This document shows, one piece after another, positions 11,931-25,900 of a stretch of DNA of 64,000 bases; position 1 is the first letter of the stretch, and every line of letters starts with the position of its first letter. The stretch is taken from the NCBI RefSeq assembly GCF_001640805.2, contig NC_066833.1, positions 12,698,984 to 12,762,983 on the forward strand, written 5' to 3'. The position numbers and the translations under genes were made by a program. The stretch is from Lates calcarifer. Its lineage: Eukaryota; Chordata; Actinopteri; Centropomidae. The notes below the pieces were generated by a model. That model saw nothing but the letters and a program-made list of their open reading frames with translations, was not told the DNA's origin and did no database searches.

Positions 11931-14900
11931 ATTAGACTTCCGCTTGTCTATTTCAAAATAAAAACTTTAGGCTGAATCTTAGATTGTGTTACCAAACTAT
12001 GAATTTCACTGAATGAATCTTAAAACAAATGGGAATAAAATAGTTTTTAAAAATACATCTGCATGTAAATCACGTAATTCTACAAAACCATAAAATAATT
12101 AAAATATACTGTTTGTGTCTTCAGCACAAATATGTTTAAGTGCCAGTTTCTTGGTTTTAGATGATGACTGCTTCTATTTGGTTTCACATCTGTTCAACAA
12201 ACTGATAGTTTTGTAAGCAGAGTGTATATATACAAATGTCAGGTTTGCTTCTCAGTTTTGAACCATGGTAATACATAAGTGACTCTATCTACAGGCTCAC
12301 TCTTAGCAAGACACTTGAATAGAACAAAGCCACTGTTACTCCTGACCCCTGTGCTTTTCCTATTTTATACTTAAGTGGAGAAGATAAGAACATAAAATGG
12401 GTTACATGCTTAATGTCTCATGTACAGTGCCACTATCTCTATGTGGCAGATATTTACAACTGCTTTACAACTGATTAGATGTTTATGATGAGGTGATCAA
12501 ATCCTGTTCAGGCCCCAAGATGACTTAATACAGACATACACTCAAATTAACGAGATAAATCTGTGCTTTAATTTTGAAACCCAACGGATCCATTTACTGT
12601 TTCGCTGTGCATCTCAGGCAGCTTCTCACAGTGAGCTTCCACCACTGGAGAATTACAATTTAGGCTTTTAAGTCAGAAAACGGGAAGACCCGCCCTGCGG
12701 ACTCAGTGCAAGATGTGTATGTGGATCAGTGAAAGTAAACGTGTTATGAGGGTGACGCTTCTGCTCCTGTATCCTTTGTAATCTTTTATCATGTGGCCTT
12801 CATGTAAAACATTAGTTCGCGATATTTGGAAAGTCTTAACTTTTCATCCTGGATACGAAACTTAAGTTCAACATGGCGGGTGGGTGCTGTGAAGAAACCT
12901 GTCCCAGATCAAGAACTTCACTTTGGATTGTGATTTTTTTTTCCCCTTAAAACCTTAAAGAGGTTTTTACTGACACACTTAACAGAAAGAATGCGTCACT
13001 ATTACTTCTCTGCTGGGAAATAAGAGAATGAGAATGGCTCATAAAGTTCATAGCAAAGAAAATATTAGGGAGAAATGCATCACATAACTGCAAGGTGTTA
13101 ATGACAGAGAGGCTGCTCCTCAGAGGCAGGAGCCTAATAACATGTTTACATTTCCTGCCAGCGGCAGATACGGCAGCTATTATTTGTTGTTTCCTCCCTT
13201 GACTGCGTCATGATACCCGAAACCACATTTATTTCCTTAAAAGGAAAGCCCCTACACCCCCATCCTCCTTCAAGAGGGATGAGGACCTTCATAGTAACAT
13301 AAGAATTTCGTAGTGAGAAAGATAAGACGGATGCGTCTGTTCACACTGCAGACTGAGACTTGTCTCCCTAACAGAGATATCCAGCAATAAAATCAAGACT
13401 TTACAAATCTGAAGTCATGAAGAGAGAATATAAACACTAATGTGCTTTTATGTTTGCCTCGCAGCAACATGGAAATTCTCATCCAAAAATTAACTTGTGT
13501 TTGTGATTTGCTCAAAATAAACATCTGGCTAATGATGCTTTTTCTTTTTGTGACCTGCAGATGCTATGTTTAATATCAAAGTGCGTTATAATGAATTAAT
13601 AAAAAAGGCTGAAGGCAGGGTAGATGGAAACTCTCAGCCATTTTGTCTTTATTTTTGTTTACAGTTAGAAATAAACCAGAAAAACTCCAGAACTGTCTGT
13701 CTCATGTAAATGAACTTTTCAGCAGAAAACTAGTGAGCTAGTTAATAGATAGTAAATGTTCTCTCACTCTTATACAGATAATAATTAATAGTTACTGCAT
13801 TCTCTCGTAACTTCTGCTGACATTAACCATCATAAATATAAAAGCCTTTGATAAAAATACATTCACTCATGCTGAAGGAATCACAAAAGGAAGCTGCCAC
13901 TGGAATGAGAAAACAAACGGGCCAATTATCTTCATCACGGGACAACAAAAAATCTGATGGAAAATTATGTGGATGTGTGTTTTAGAGAAAGGGGGACTTC
14001 TGTGCAGAATCCCCACCCCCCACCTCCAATCGTCTCAACAGGGAGGTCAGAGGTCATGATGAGACACTGTAAAAAGCAGAACCCATGGGTCTTGCTCAAG
14101 GACACTTTAGCTGGATGGATGTGCTTGCTGTCACGGGGACTGTCCTTCAACAAGACAGCTGTCTTCAGATGAAGTTGCAACAAATCTCCCGTGTTCAGAG
14201 ATTTAACAGCAGCACAACAAACAACAAAACCGTAAAAGATTCCCAAAACAGGAATGAAAACCATGACGATAATAGTTTGGTATTAAATAACAACAACCAC
14301 AACAAAACAGTAATAACAAATTAGACAGACACTAAACAAAATTCCAAACCATCCAACCATCTCTATCATTACAGGATATGATAAACCACAACTCAATATA
14401 TGAAGTTTTTAACTTCTTCTGATTTCAGATTTGAGGCATTAGTGAACAACTGCAAAATCAGTCAGAAAAAAAGTGCAAATGTGTTAAATATGATGCTATA
14501 TGATAATTATTTATCCGTCATGTTGGTCAGGTGAACCTGAGAATGTTAGATATACACGTCTTTGTATATTACGTTTTATGATGGACATACTGGACAGACT
14601 TAAATGGACCACACTGGTAGTTTAGCATGTTTCAGCCCATTCATTAAGCCACACATACTGCTGACTATCTTCCAAAGCACACTGCTCTATGCATTTTTTT
14701 TACCTCCCAGAAAACAACTACTAGAAACTAAAAACAGGGATGATTTACTGCTTATGTATTGAGCAAGTTTCATGTTGATTTCCATACTGCAAAAAATGGA
14801 GAAAAAAATGACACATTCAAAAGTCTTAAACCCTAAGTATGCCCTTAAAAACAGTGTGTATGGTATTTGTAGCCAAAGAGCTAAAACACTAGTAAAATCC

Positions 14901-15493
14901 TTCAAGTGTACTGTGCCAAGTAATCAAACATCTGAGTATTATATTCATTTTATGCCATTAACTACACAGTTATCCCCTTGATTAATTCTTCCCCTGCAAT
15001 TTGTGCACATCATGTATACTTTCAATGCCGTTCTTACAAGATATACCTGATGTGTTATATCCATTCACCTTGTTCTCATTGTGATAATAATGCCCTATAA
15101 TGCCTTATGAGCTCCACTTCAAAGAAGTGTAACCATGTCCAGTAAATGTTATTAAAAATACACGTAAGTGTCAATAGTAAGAATATGGAAGACAGAACCA
15201 TGTCACAGTTAACATTCATTAGTAAGAGACTAATGTACCTACTGCACTGCTAATTCAATCATATTTATCTCAGATGTTTTGGTTTAATCTCTATCCCATA
15301 CCTTCTCATTCTTTTCTTGTACATTCCTTGGTCCTTTCTTTTGTGTCCCAAAAATGTTGTAAATGCCCCTGTCTTTTGCCACTGATTTAAATGTACAGCA
15401 TCACTGCTTAGTACAGGTTTTCACAGAAATAGGCCCAGTAACATCTTTGCACTGTGCTCCCAGTCTTTTTGTTGATTTGGTTGGTCATCGAAT
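11931..15493. other. intergenic region between lims1 and gcc2, with gcc2 3' UTR
   Basis: The gcc2 stop codon is at 15496-15494, so the right end of this interval is gcc2 3' UTR on the minus strand. A possible ATTAAA polyadenylation signal lies at 15288-15283 (minus). The remainder is A/T-rich with no coding frame I can assign. Small open frames near 13957-14324 have no recognisable product. Confidence 0.5.
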
Positions 15494-18081
15494 CTATCTG
15501 ATCCCAGACCAGCTGTGGAGATAGGAGGTCCAGCCTGAGCCCCGCGACCCAGCACCCTCCTCCTCACCTACACAAAAGAGTTAAGGGTGTTATACAGTAT
15601 AGCACTTCAAGAAACTGGAAATGAAAGTTAACAGAAAGACTATGAAAGTGTTTTTGGAGACATCTGAGTGCACTGCACAGGCTCTGTGTTAAAATAAAAA
15701 GCAGTATGTTTCAATTTTACAAAGGCTGTTCACGTAGTAAATACTCTACCTTGTGCAATGGCAGCCAGTTTGCTCTTTTCCTCTGGACTGAGCTGCAGCA
15801 TGGTGTGAATAACGGGCAGGAGTGCCTGCCTCTCACTCCCAGATCGCAGGAAGATGAACTGCAGCAGGACGTTCTTCAGATACTCCAGGTTGGCCACGCT
15901 CTTCTCCCTCTCCTGGTTTCTCTCTAGACGACGCACTTCACTCTTCAACAACTGGTGAAAAATACCAGGAATTTGAAATAAGATTTGACAAAGTCACGGC
16001 ATCCAAGACTGTTCGCTTCCCAAAATCTGCATATCTCTTACTAGTGAAGACATGAAGAAATACTTTTTTGATCAATAGACCTTATTCACAGCAGACATTT
16101 TACTTGTTATGCAGCAGAAACACAGGAGTAACTACTTACATTAAACTTGCCATTGGCCAGCCTGCATGATGCAAGGGCTCTGAAACTGGCAAAACTAAAT
16201 GGTACACACTCATCATTAATGTTATTAATTCCACATGTGCTTCTTTACAATGAAATGTCAAAAATTCTGCTGTGAAAAAAAACTGGTAAGCATAAGGCTA
16301 ATGTCAAGGGTGATGGAATGAAACCAGGAAAGGGGAAATTAATTATTCTGTAAAGAGGAAACAAAGTAGAGACCTTTTAATTTGTTATTTTCAAGGTCGT
16401 TGTTGTTTTTGTTAACACTGCAAAACAAGCTCAATTTGCATTATTTGAAATATAACTTTGTTTTAGTGGTCGTACAGACGTAGCCTCACTCGTTTAAACT
16501 GTCGATAATTTTGACCGCCGCTACTTTCCGTAGTGTAACAGCATACGTCACACATAACAAGTATGGCGGCGCTCTGTAGGACAGAGCTGTTGGGTGTTTT
16601 GGGAGAAATACAGTAAAACTCTGTTTATGACAACAATATCTAAACGTAAATTGCTGCTGTTGAAAATTTAAACTATTAACACTGTGAAATATGGGAATAC
16701 AGCGTCTTCTGAGCGGGGCGCTGGAGTTTTACTCCAGACAGTTTCAACTCGTTAGCATTCAGCACAAAGTCAGTGTCCTTCGAAACGTGTCCGTGTCGGT
16801 GCAGACTTCACCGAGCAGCGGCCTGTCCAACCGGGTTACATGTGTTTCGGGACTGTGCAGCTGGAGATTCGTCCACACAAGCCGCCGCTGTGCCGCTTAC
16901 GGACAGCTGTCAGCCCGCCGCAGCCTCTGCACCTCCGTCTCCACCCGGCCCATCAGCGATATCACCCTGTTCGAGCACGACGGGACCCGCTTCTTCCGGC
17001 TCCTCTCAGTCTTCTGTGGCGGGCAGTTTGTCTTCTGGACATACCTGGCTCACTTCGCCTACACCGGGCTCAGAAACATAGGGGGAAGCGAGAAGCAGAC
17101 AGAGAAAGGGAAAGCCGTGGCGTCCACCACCACCACCGGGCTGGCTGGGATGTGGAGTTTTGAGATGAACCTGGGGTCAAACACCTGGAGGTATGGCTTC
17201 ACACTGGGATGCCTGGTAATAGGAGCGGGGATAGTCGGGCTCGGGACTCTGTTTTGCCGTCGCTCTGTAAGCCAGCTGGTTTTACGTAGAGGGGGGAGGA
17301 TGGTGACAGTGTGCACACAGTCACCTTTTGGACCAGGCCGAGGCCGGAGAATAACAGTCCCACTATCCGAGGTGGCCTGTTACGCTCACCGACAGCAGAC
17401 CCCCTCGTTCATCCCTCTCAAGGTTAAAGGACACAAGTTCTACTTTCTCCTGGACAAAAACGGGACCCTGAACAACGCTAGGCTGTTTGATGTTACTGTT
17501 GGGGCATACCGGCAACTTTAAGTTGGGGTTCCCAAAACTGTTGGGCACCAGAAATCAGTGGAAGAACTATGTCATGCCTGTTTCTGTTTGATCATTTCTC
17601 TTCACTGAAATAAAATATACAAGATCAAGAGTATAGACTGGTTTGAGTTAATTTATGCTTAGTGTGCCATATCTATTCTGTTCACACTGTTTAAACTAAA
17701 AATAATCAGCAGATTAATTGAAATATTTGCTAGTTGCAACCCATATTAAAAATGAAATAGTTTTAGAGAGGGATTTTTAAATTACATTCATAAAATCCTT
17801 CCAAAAGTAATTAATATTTAAAATGTTTCAGATTGAGCAGTGTGTGCAATCTGAAATGTAATTCATCGAGTTAAATTAACTATGCAAACAGACTGCTGCG
17901 AAAGTAAACCATCTTTGTGCTTTCTGCATGTGTATACATACAGTGATCTGCTCCATGAGAACAGCATTGGTGGCCTCGGTTTCATGCAGTAGGCTGTTCA
18001 TGTGCTCCATACTGCGGGTGGCTGTGGTCAGCTTTTGACTTAGCTCTTCTTTGGTCGGCTCCACTGTCCACACAAATGGCT
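15494..18081 (-). CDS. gcc2: gcc2 exons 22-24 (GRIP domain and C-terminus)
   Basis: Exons 17942-18081, 15750-15951 and 15494-15567 encode the GRIP domain, which targets the protein to the trans-Golgi. The domain runs from TKEELSQKLTTATRSMEHM through RRLERNQEREKSVANLEYLK to VLLQFI. The tyrosine of the NLEYLKN motif, invariant in GRIP domains and needed for Arl1 binding, is present. The last exon encodes the short C-terminal tail that ends SWSGIR before the TAG at 15496-15494. The 2 kb intron between exons 22 and 23 contains tmem223 in the opposite orientation. Confidence 0.95.
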
Positions 18082-21000
18082 CTAGAGATGAAATGAAGAC
18101 GCACATGAGTAAAGATCATGGTATAAGAAATTCATGAGCATAGAAGCCAAGTGTGTGTCTCGTGTAATAATGTTATTTCTAATGCTCATAGACTCTACTG
18201 TCATGCTGCTACAAAAATAGCACTACAATAACTTTATAATGAGTAACAATCCCTCCAGTGTACAATGAAGTAGAACCACAGAGTAAATATGCAACTTTTG
18301 AGACAGGTGAAGTACTGTTCATGGTGCTTTTTTAAACTGAATTAAAGTCATAGTGCACCTCTGCTAAGAAACACACCTTGTTTGGGATCTGGAGAAGTGA
18401 GAAGCTGCTCCAGGGAGGGCAGGAGTGCAGGAGAGGGGCTCTCAGTCTCTGTGGTCTCCATACCCTCACCCTCTTCCCTGGCCATCGACTGGAGGTCACT
18501 GAGGGCAACTTGTCCTAGCCCTGCCTGGTTTTGATCTGTGCTTCTGCGCTGAGGGTCAGACCCCAGAGGCTTACGGCTGGCCTGGGCTGACACTGCACCT
18601 GAAAGAGGGTGTAAGGTTTGTGATAGAACAAACAACAAGAAAAACAAAAGACAGCAGAAAATTACATCTAAAAATATAATTATAATCAGTTCAGGGTGGG
18701 TTACATAAACTAGGATTACTTTTACAACTTGATAGAATTACAGATTCTCTTGTACATAATGTTTTCATTTTATCACACTCTGATTACAGTAACTATCATG
18801 GCTTCACCATTTAGTGTTTTTATGGTCAGACAAGAAATCAAATACATCAAAGAAATGTCAAAGCTATTTTCTGAGAGAGCATACACCTCTGCAGTCTGCA
18901 TGTGTACTCAGTGTAAACAATTCATGACTTGACATGAATTTCTATGCAATTTCACACCAAGCTCTGAGTGTCCTACTCCATCATGACATGAGGGGGCACC
19001 AAACACTCTCTTGTGTTAACCAGTTCAGCTGGCATAAACAACGGATGGGGAGCTTGAGAGAGTGGGTGGACAAAAGAGAAGATTGTGATTAATGAACCTG
19101 AAACTGAACCAAGAGACCAGACTCCTAACCAGTCCCCTCACCTTCCCACCTCCAGTCTGGTACATTACTCTTTCTCCCCACGCAGCTGACTGAGATGAGC
19201 AAGATGATAAAGTTCAGCTACATGCACAGGTTTTTGTTGAGTGTGAATGCATTAGAGTCCGACCAGCTTCTGGAGACTGATCTGGGCTCAGCAATAAAGG
19301 GCCAAATAATGGGTAAACCTCACTGAGATAGTGAAAGCTCACTGTAAATCAGACAAGTAATGACACATAAACAAAACCATTTTAAGCTTATAATGTGTAA
19401 TACTGCTGCTTTCTATATTAGTGCCATGACACAACAATCGACACTCGTTTATGATACAATACAATTCCTAGACACTATATAAGGCACAGCAGCAAATGTT
19501 TTCTAATTTTTCAAAGACTTGGGAATTAATATCTAGTTTTAATTTATGAACTGTTAAGATTAAAGAATATACTTGGTAAAATATGACAGTAAACAGCTCA
19601 AACTGACAGAACTGTAACTGTTGTTTTCCACTGTTGTTGATTTGTAAAAAAAAAAAAATTACGAGATCAGTAAAAATTTTCCAAAGGCCAGCAGTTTTAT
19701 TTCCCACCTGTCCAATAGGGCCAGTAAAACACACTGTTGTTGCACCCTTCTGTATTTTAACTGCCATTCAATCCCAAAATAGTGGTAAAAAGGCTCAAAT
19801 ATGACTTTCAATAAAGCCGCTGATATTGGCCGAATAATATCGGACTAATCCTGGCGTGCACACGTGAGCCACTAATGATGAGTCTCTCCAGATGCCACAG
19901 TGAGTTGTTTGCCACACTGAGAGGCGGGAACAGAGCTGAGGAGCCTCACCGACACCTGGCCATGAAGTGACAAAGAAGAAACACCCGTGCACGTACACAC
20001 ACTTGTCTTTCCTCGTCATTACAATGTGTGTATTTGCTGTTTGACTCCAGAGGGCAGCTGTGTGGGAGGTGATGAATGAGCTTCCAGTGCTGCTCCACTG
20101 ATAAACAAACTAAGACCCTCCCTCCCTCTGTTCTCTCTCCCATCATTCCTCTCACAGAAGAACACGATAGAAAACGTCAACACTCAACACTTGATGCTTT
20201 GACAGATCTCTTCATATGATGCTATTCTATGTTTGAGCTGCAGTTACTTTCTTGATTGTTCTGGCACAGATACATGTGTAACCTCAACCTTATCAACTGC
20301 TACTTCATGTACAGCATCAGACACTCACTGCCTGATAAATTTGAATGGATCAGGTCTACAATTCGCCTGCATGCTTACTGTTCTGGCTCTGCAGGTTGAA
20401 GAGTTGCTCCTCCACACGGGTCAGCTGGCCCTGCAGGGTCTCCACGGTGGCTCGGTGGTCGTCCTGCAGCTTCCTCAGCTGCTCCCTGTACGTCTGACGC
20501 TGGGCCTCGACCTGAGATGACAGGTCAACCTGAGTCTGGGACAGATCTGACCGCAGAGCCACGTTTTCTGACTGCACTGACAGCAGCCTGTAGGTGGAGA
20601 CAGAGTGACTGGAAATTAAAGAGTTAAGAGACTGCAAATTTAGTAAAGACTAAGCAGGAATGGCAATTCGATAGGAGAGGACAGAAGAGTGACAGCTATT
20701 TGCCAGGCCTAATCAGGTGAACCCAGCATGTGTGCCTATGTCTGTTGATTGCAAAATCATGTCTCAGGAGGAAAAGTCAGATTGAAAAGAAAAACATAAA
20801 AAGGATATATGGAGTGCAAGAAACATACAGCATATGAACAGCATGGTAGTATGATAAATTCTAGACAAGACATGGTCAGCTAACAACAACAACAAAAACC
20901 CAAGTTAGCTCACCTCTCGCGGAGTTCTGCCTCCTTGCTAATAGTTTCCTGGAGGATTTTATTGTGTCTCTCCAGAAGAGTGTCGTGTTCAGTCTGGAGC

Positions 21001-22493
21001 TGCTGCAGCTCTGCTGCACTGCTCTGGAGGCTCTGCTGAGTTTCTGCCAGCTTCGACCTCAGCTGCTCTACCTGAGAAGACAACTGCTCCCTGCCAGAGC
21101 ACACATTGCATTTGTTACATTCATATCACTCCAACAGTGTTGACTGGCAAATACTACAAAATTAGTGTTCACCTTAATATGGTTCAATAAGTCTGTACCT
21201 GCAACTGAATTATAATTATAATAATATTGTATAAAAAAACTTTCTCATGTGATATGTCCTGTATTTTGCCAGCCTCTGTATATATCTTGGGGAAAGAACT
21301 AGCTGTGTTATCAGACCTTATCCCAGCATTATTATTGTAAATGGCCTTTACATAATAAGCAATAGTTATAAAACGATAGCAATAAAGCAGCATTTTTTTC
21401 TGTTTAGTTTTAAAATATTTGTTACATTTTCTTACACTAATAGCTATTAAGTCAACCTGCATTAAGTACCTGCTTGGCTGTGACAGTAGGTTTTGATGTT
21501 TTGCATAGCCAAAAATTGATTAATGCAGCTTTAAGGTCATCTCCCTCTGTACCCAGCTGTTACACCGATGTTATCCTTACCTCTCTAGTTTGCCAGAGTC
21601 TCCTTCACTCTGAGCAGTGGTTTTACTCTTCTGCTGTTTGAGCACATTGTGAACTCGCACCTTGTAACTCTCGAACTCACCAGTTGTTGCCACAAGCTCA
21701 GCCTGGAATCAACACAAAGATTAAGCAGAGATATACAGTAAATAACACAGCACGTGTTTATTGTAGATTTGACTTCTGCTCTCTTGATCAAGGGAATAAA
21801 ACTGGAAAGAGTTTGACAGATTGTGAGAGATGAACAGGTTTGTGGTTGTCATTTCTGAGTTTTATCTCATTCTGATGTTCATTGTCTTTAATATTACTTA
21901 GCCTCAAACCCAAGGACTTGTCTTGACTTTTTTTTGACTGGTTGAGAAAACAAGCGGTAAACTTGTAACCTCATTTTCTCACTGATGATGTAGTGCATCA
22001 TCAACCCACTCATTTAAGTTCAACTCAAAAGTTACTGAACTCTGTGTTGAAGGAGAGGGTCAGTTGAACTTTAAAAAACAGAATTTATAATTCAGTGTGT
22101 GTATACCTTAGCAGTGTCTCTCTCCTGCTGTAGGCTGTTGATACGTTGCTGCAGGGAGCTGCTGGTTCTTTGCTGCTGTTCCAACACAGACCTCAGCTGC
22201 TCCTGCAGGCGATGACGCTCCGCTGTCAGCTCGCACACGTCAATCTAATTGCATAAACACACACACACTTTAATATGTGACTTGTGTATGGCCAACATGT
22301 TGGACTGCAAAATTCTGTATTTCATCAACAAAGACAGCAGAGAGAAGTTTTGCTGGGTAATGCTGCCTGAGTTACCTTGGAGGTTTCTAGCTGCTGTTGG
22401 TTAGCCTCCAGCTCTCCTTTCAGAGAGGCCTGCAGCACCATGAGGGAGCTCTCCTGCAGTCATGCGTGCCCATGCACACACACGCATGCGCAT

Positions 22494-22538
<45 letters not shown>

Positions 22539-22721
22539 CAGAGTGAAAATTTAAATACATACACCCGCAAACACGGCAATACAAATGATTAACTATTCCC
22601 AACATCTTCAAGGCCTTCTCCACAGTCATACCCACACATGGTTGCATAACACTATTTACATTCATCAGGCAGTGATGTTACACACAGTAATAGGGAATCC
22701 AGCGGGACACATGCACGCACA

Positions 22722-22763
<42 letters not shown>

Positions 22764-22925
22764 CACACAAACAGACCTGTTTCTTGGCATCGGCCAAATC
22801 CTTCTTGGTCTTCACCAGCAGCTGTTTCATCTTGGAGGTCTTCTCCTCCCCCTGGTCCAACTGGGACTTCAAAGCCTCTGGAGACACATACAGATGTAGA
22901 GGCACATGTATGTACACATACACAT

Positions 22926-22974
<49 letters not shown>

Positions 22975-25900
22975 CGTGAAATGATTTAAGAGAAATGTAT
23001 ACTGTTCATGCCGTTTAATTTAAGATTTTTCAGTATTTTTCAGTATTTTGCTTCATTATACAACTTGACATGGAGCAAATGGAAACGAGAGAGAGAGAGG
23101 GAGGTAAATTACATGCAACAGTGTTTCCCATCTGGGGACCCTGCACTTACATAGTAGACAGCAAATCATTAGGGCTCTGCAGGAATAATGGATGTTTACT
23201 ATAGGTGAATGCAGGCTTGTGGTTCCTAAAACCTACAGTACACATTACTTTGTCAGTAATGTAGAACTGAACAGTACTGCATGTAAGGTCTGATTAGCCT
23301 ACAAACAAAACATTTCTGTGGAATCATGCTCTCAACCAACAGTGTGCTTAAGCTGGCATGTTTTATTAACATGCAATTATGAATTAATTACACAGCCCGA
23401 TATAAAAGAATTTGTAGAGGTATCAATCGTGTCAGCATGTGAGTGTGAATGTGAACTTAACATTTATACCGATTTCTTGCTTGAGTGTGTCCTCTTTCTG
23501 GGTGAGCGTGTTAATCTGGGTCTTTAGCTCCTCAGCTCGCTCGTCTTTCTCTGACAGTTTGCTGTTGAGTTCTTTCACCAGGCGCTCATAGTCGGCCATC
23601 TCCATGTCCAGCAGTGAGTTCTGCTGCGCCTCCTGGTGGCACAGTCAGCATTTTACATTATTACAGGGAGCAAAGCTAAAAAACTATCTAAACTAACTAT
23701 ATATTACTATCAGCCTCAAAAATAACAAGTTTATTGGGCTGTACTAACAATGTGGATACATGACAAAGTCTGACCTCATGGCAGTTTTCATGTACACTGC
23801 TGTACTATGTAGGTCTCCACTAATGGAAAAGCAACAGCAGCTCCTGTGCTGTGGGCTAGAACTGCTCTCTTTCTCTCTGAGAGGTGCTGCTGTAGCTGTA
23901 GGCTGGCCATCACCAATCCAGTCGCTTGACTGGACAGGCCCTCTGAGACACACTGGTGTCTCAGAAGCATTTGTGTGTTTGTGTGTGCGTACCTTGCGTA
24001 GCTGCTCCAGCTCCTGGGCAGTCTGCTGAGACTGCTGCTGCTGCTTGCGGAGCTGGGCTGTCAGCTCTTCAACCTCCTTCATGGCAGATGACAAGTCCTG
24101 CAGAAGCAAGCAAACACAAAGGGTTTTTTTTGAGTAGACAAAACTTACTGTTATTACTTACTGTATATTCTGTTGATTTCATATTGTGAAATGAATGAAT
24201 TATGACATCACATTATAATACTTACTTATGATACTACTTAGTATTTTTAAAAAGCACTGAACTGGGTTTGTCTAACGTTTCACCTACTGCATGTGGTTCT
24301 GTTATAGGTTTAGGAAAAATACAAAACAGGAAGCAGAGGTTGGTGTGTTCTCCAACCAGTAAACAACTGTGAAAAGAGTGTCCATGTCTTCATATCCCTA
24401 CCTTGATCTTCTGTTCTTTCATAGCTCTCTCAGCCAGTAGGTCTTTGTCCAGATTGGCTGACTGTCTCTGCAGCTCCTGGTTCTGGGTCTCCAGCTGCCT
24501 CACTGTGCTTCTCATGGTCTCCATACCAGCCTGCAGGTCCTCTTTCTCACTGCTCAGCGTCTCATACTGCAAAAGTATAAGTACTCCAGATTACCATCTC
24601 TGTCAGGTGAAAAACTTACATTCTAAAAACGGTAACCTCAAATGAGTTATCAACACAGAGGATATGATCTAATGATAATATGGGAAATGAACAGGGCTGG
24701 TATCCTCACAGACGGCTGATTTGGACTCTCATGACTATCACTGAGTGAAAAATGTTCTGCCTTTCTTCTGGTTTAGGTGAAAGGTTTTAAGAGCTTGTTC
24801 AACTAAAACCTCTTTTGGTAAACTACATCAACTCTACACCTTTAACATGCAGGCTATTGATTAGTGACTATTACTATTTCTGTTTAGGTGTGAATTAGTT
24901 TATTAAATCAGCTTTGGTGATTTTAATGTGTTTGTACATGTAGGTTTTACTGTTTCCTTAAAGGATAAGCAGTATAGACAATAGATGGATGGATGGATGT
25001 TTTCTGTATGGGCTGAAATATTCTATAGTCTTTTACAATACCACTAAATACAAAAAGGGTGGATTACACACTGAGAAAGGCTTTCATCTGAAAATGCACA
25101 TTTAGGCAAATGCACCAAACCTCTACAAATGTACGTGACACATCTGAGAGTCATTCATGCAAATCTGACAGCGGCAGGCTCTGTGGGGTTTCTCTGCAAG
25201 GAACAGCGAACCAGCAGCAGCAGCAGTCACTTCCCATCATCTGTCAGCCAAACACTGAAATTATGATTGGTACACAGAGATGTCCAGACGTACTCTGAGA
25301 TCCCTGACTAGCTTCTAGTCTTGCCCCCCCACGAGACCAATGAGCACACACAAGAATAAACCTGTGTCTCAGAAATGGTGTTGCACTACCATGCAGCAGA
25401 TGGAAGCTATACTCCACTCCATTTACCTGCCTGTTGTGCTCTCATTGGAAAGAGACAGTTATGAGCTTAGAGAGAGGAATATATATAAACACAATTTCTC
25501 CCTAGTTCACCCAGTCACATCTGATGGGCTATTTGTGGGTGCGTGGCTGTCAAGCATAGCTGGGTAAAGTGTCTCTGGCTAAAATGACTCACTATAAATC
25601 AGATGAAAACTGAGTTATGCGAGAAGTATTGGAGAGATGTATTGCTGGACAAAGTGGCACTGTTCAGATTTACTGGTGGGGGAGAGCACTTTGTGCGTTT
25701 GTTAGTGGTAATGTGTGTGTATGTGTGTGTGATTGAGTGTGTGTTACCTGTGTGACAGCACTGCTGAGTCGTTTGGTCAGCTCTGCAATCTGTCTCTCAG
25801 CCGCCTCCACCCTCTCTCTTTCCTTATCCAGTTGCTCTGTTTGCCTGTCGTAATCTATCTGCAGGTTCTACACACACACATACACACACTCATTCATTAC

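Noticed and set aside
12872..12950. Plus-strand ATGGCGGGTGGGTGC frame of 25 codons with a good start context
   Set aside because: It ends quickly in a T-rich stretch, has no clear donor and no recognisable product. The ATGGCGG may be a YY1-type site only.
15750..15951. Possibility that the GRIP-domain exon belongs to another golgin (golga1, golga4, gcc1)
   Set aside because: The exon joins in phase to the GCC2-specific REEGEGMETTETES and rod exons and to the GCC2-specific SWSGIR tail.
19810..19860. GCCGCTGATATTGGCCGAAT segment in a gcc2 intron
   Set aside because: It resembles fragments of fish dispersed repeats, but it is too short and lacks ends, so it is not listed as an element.
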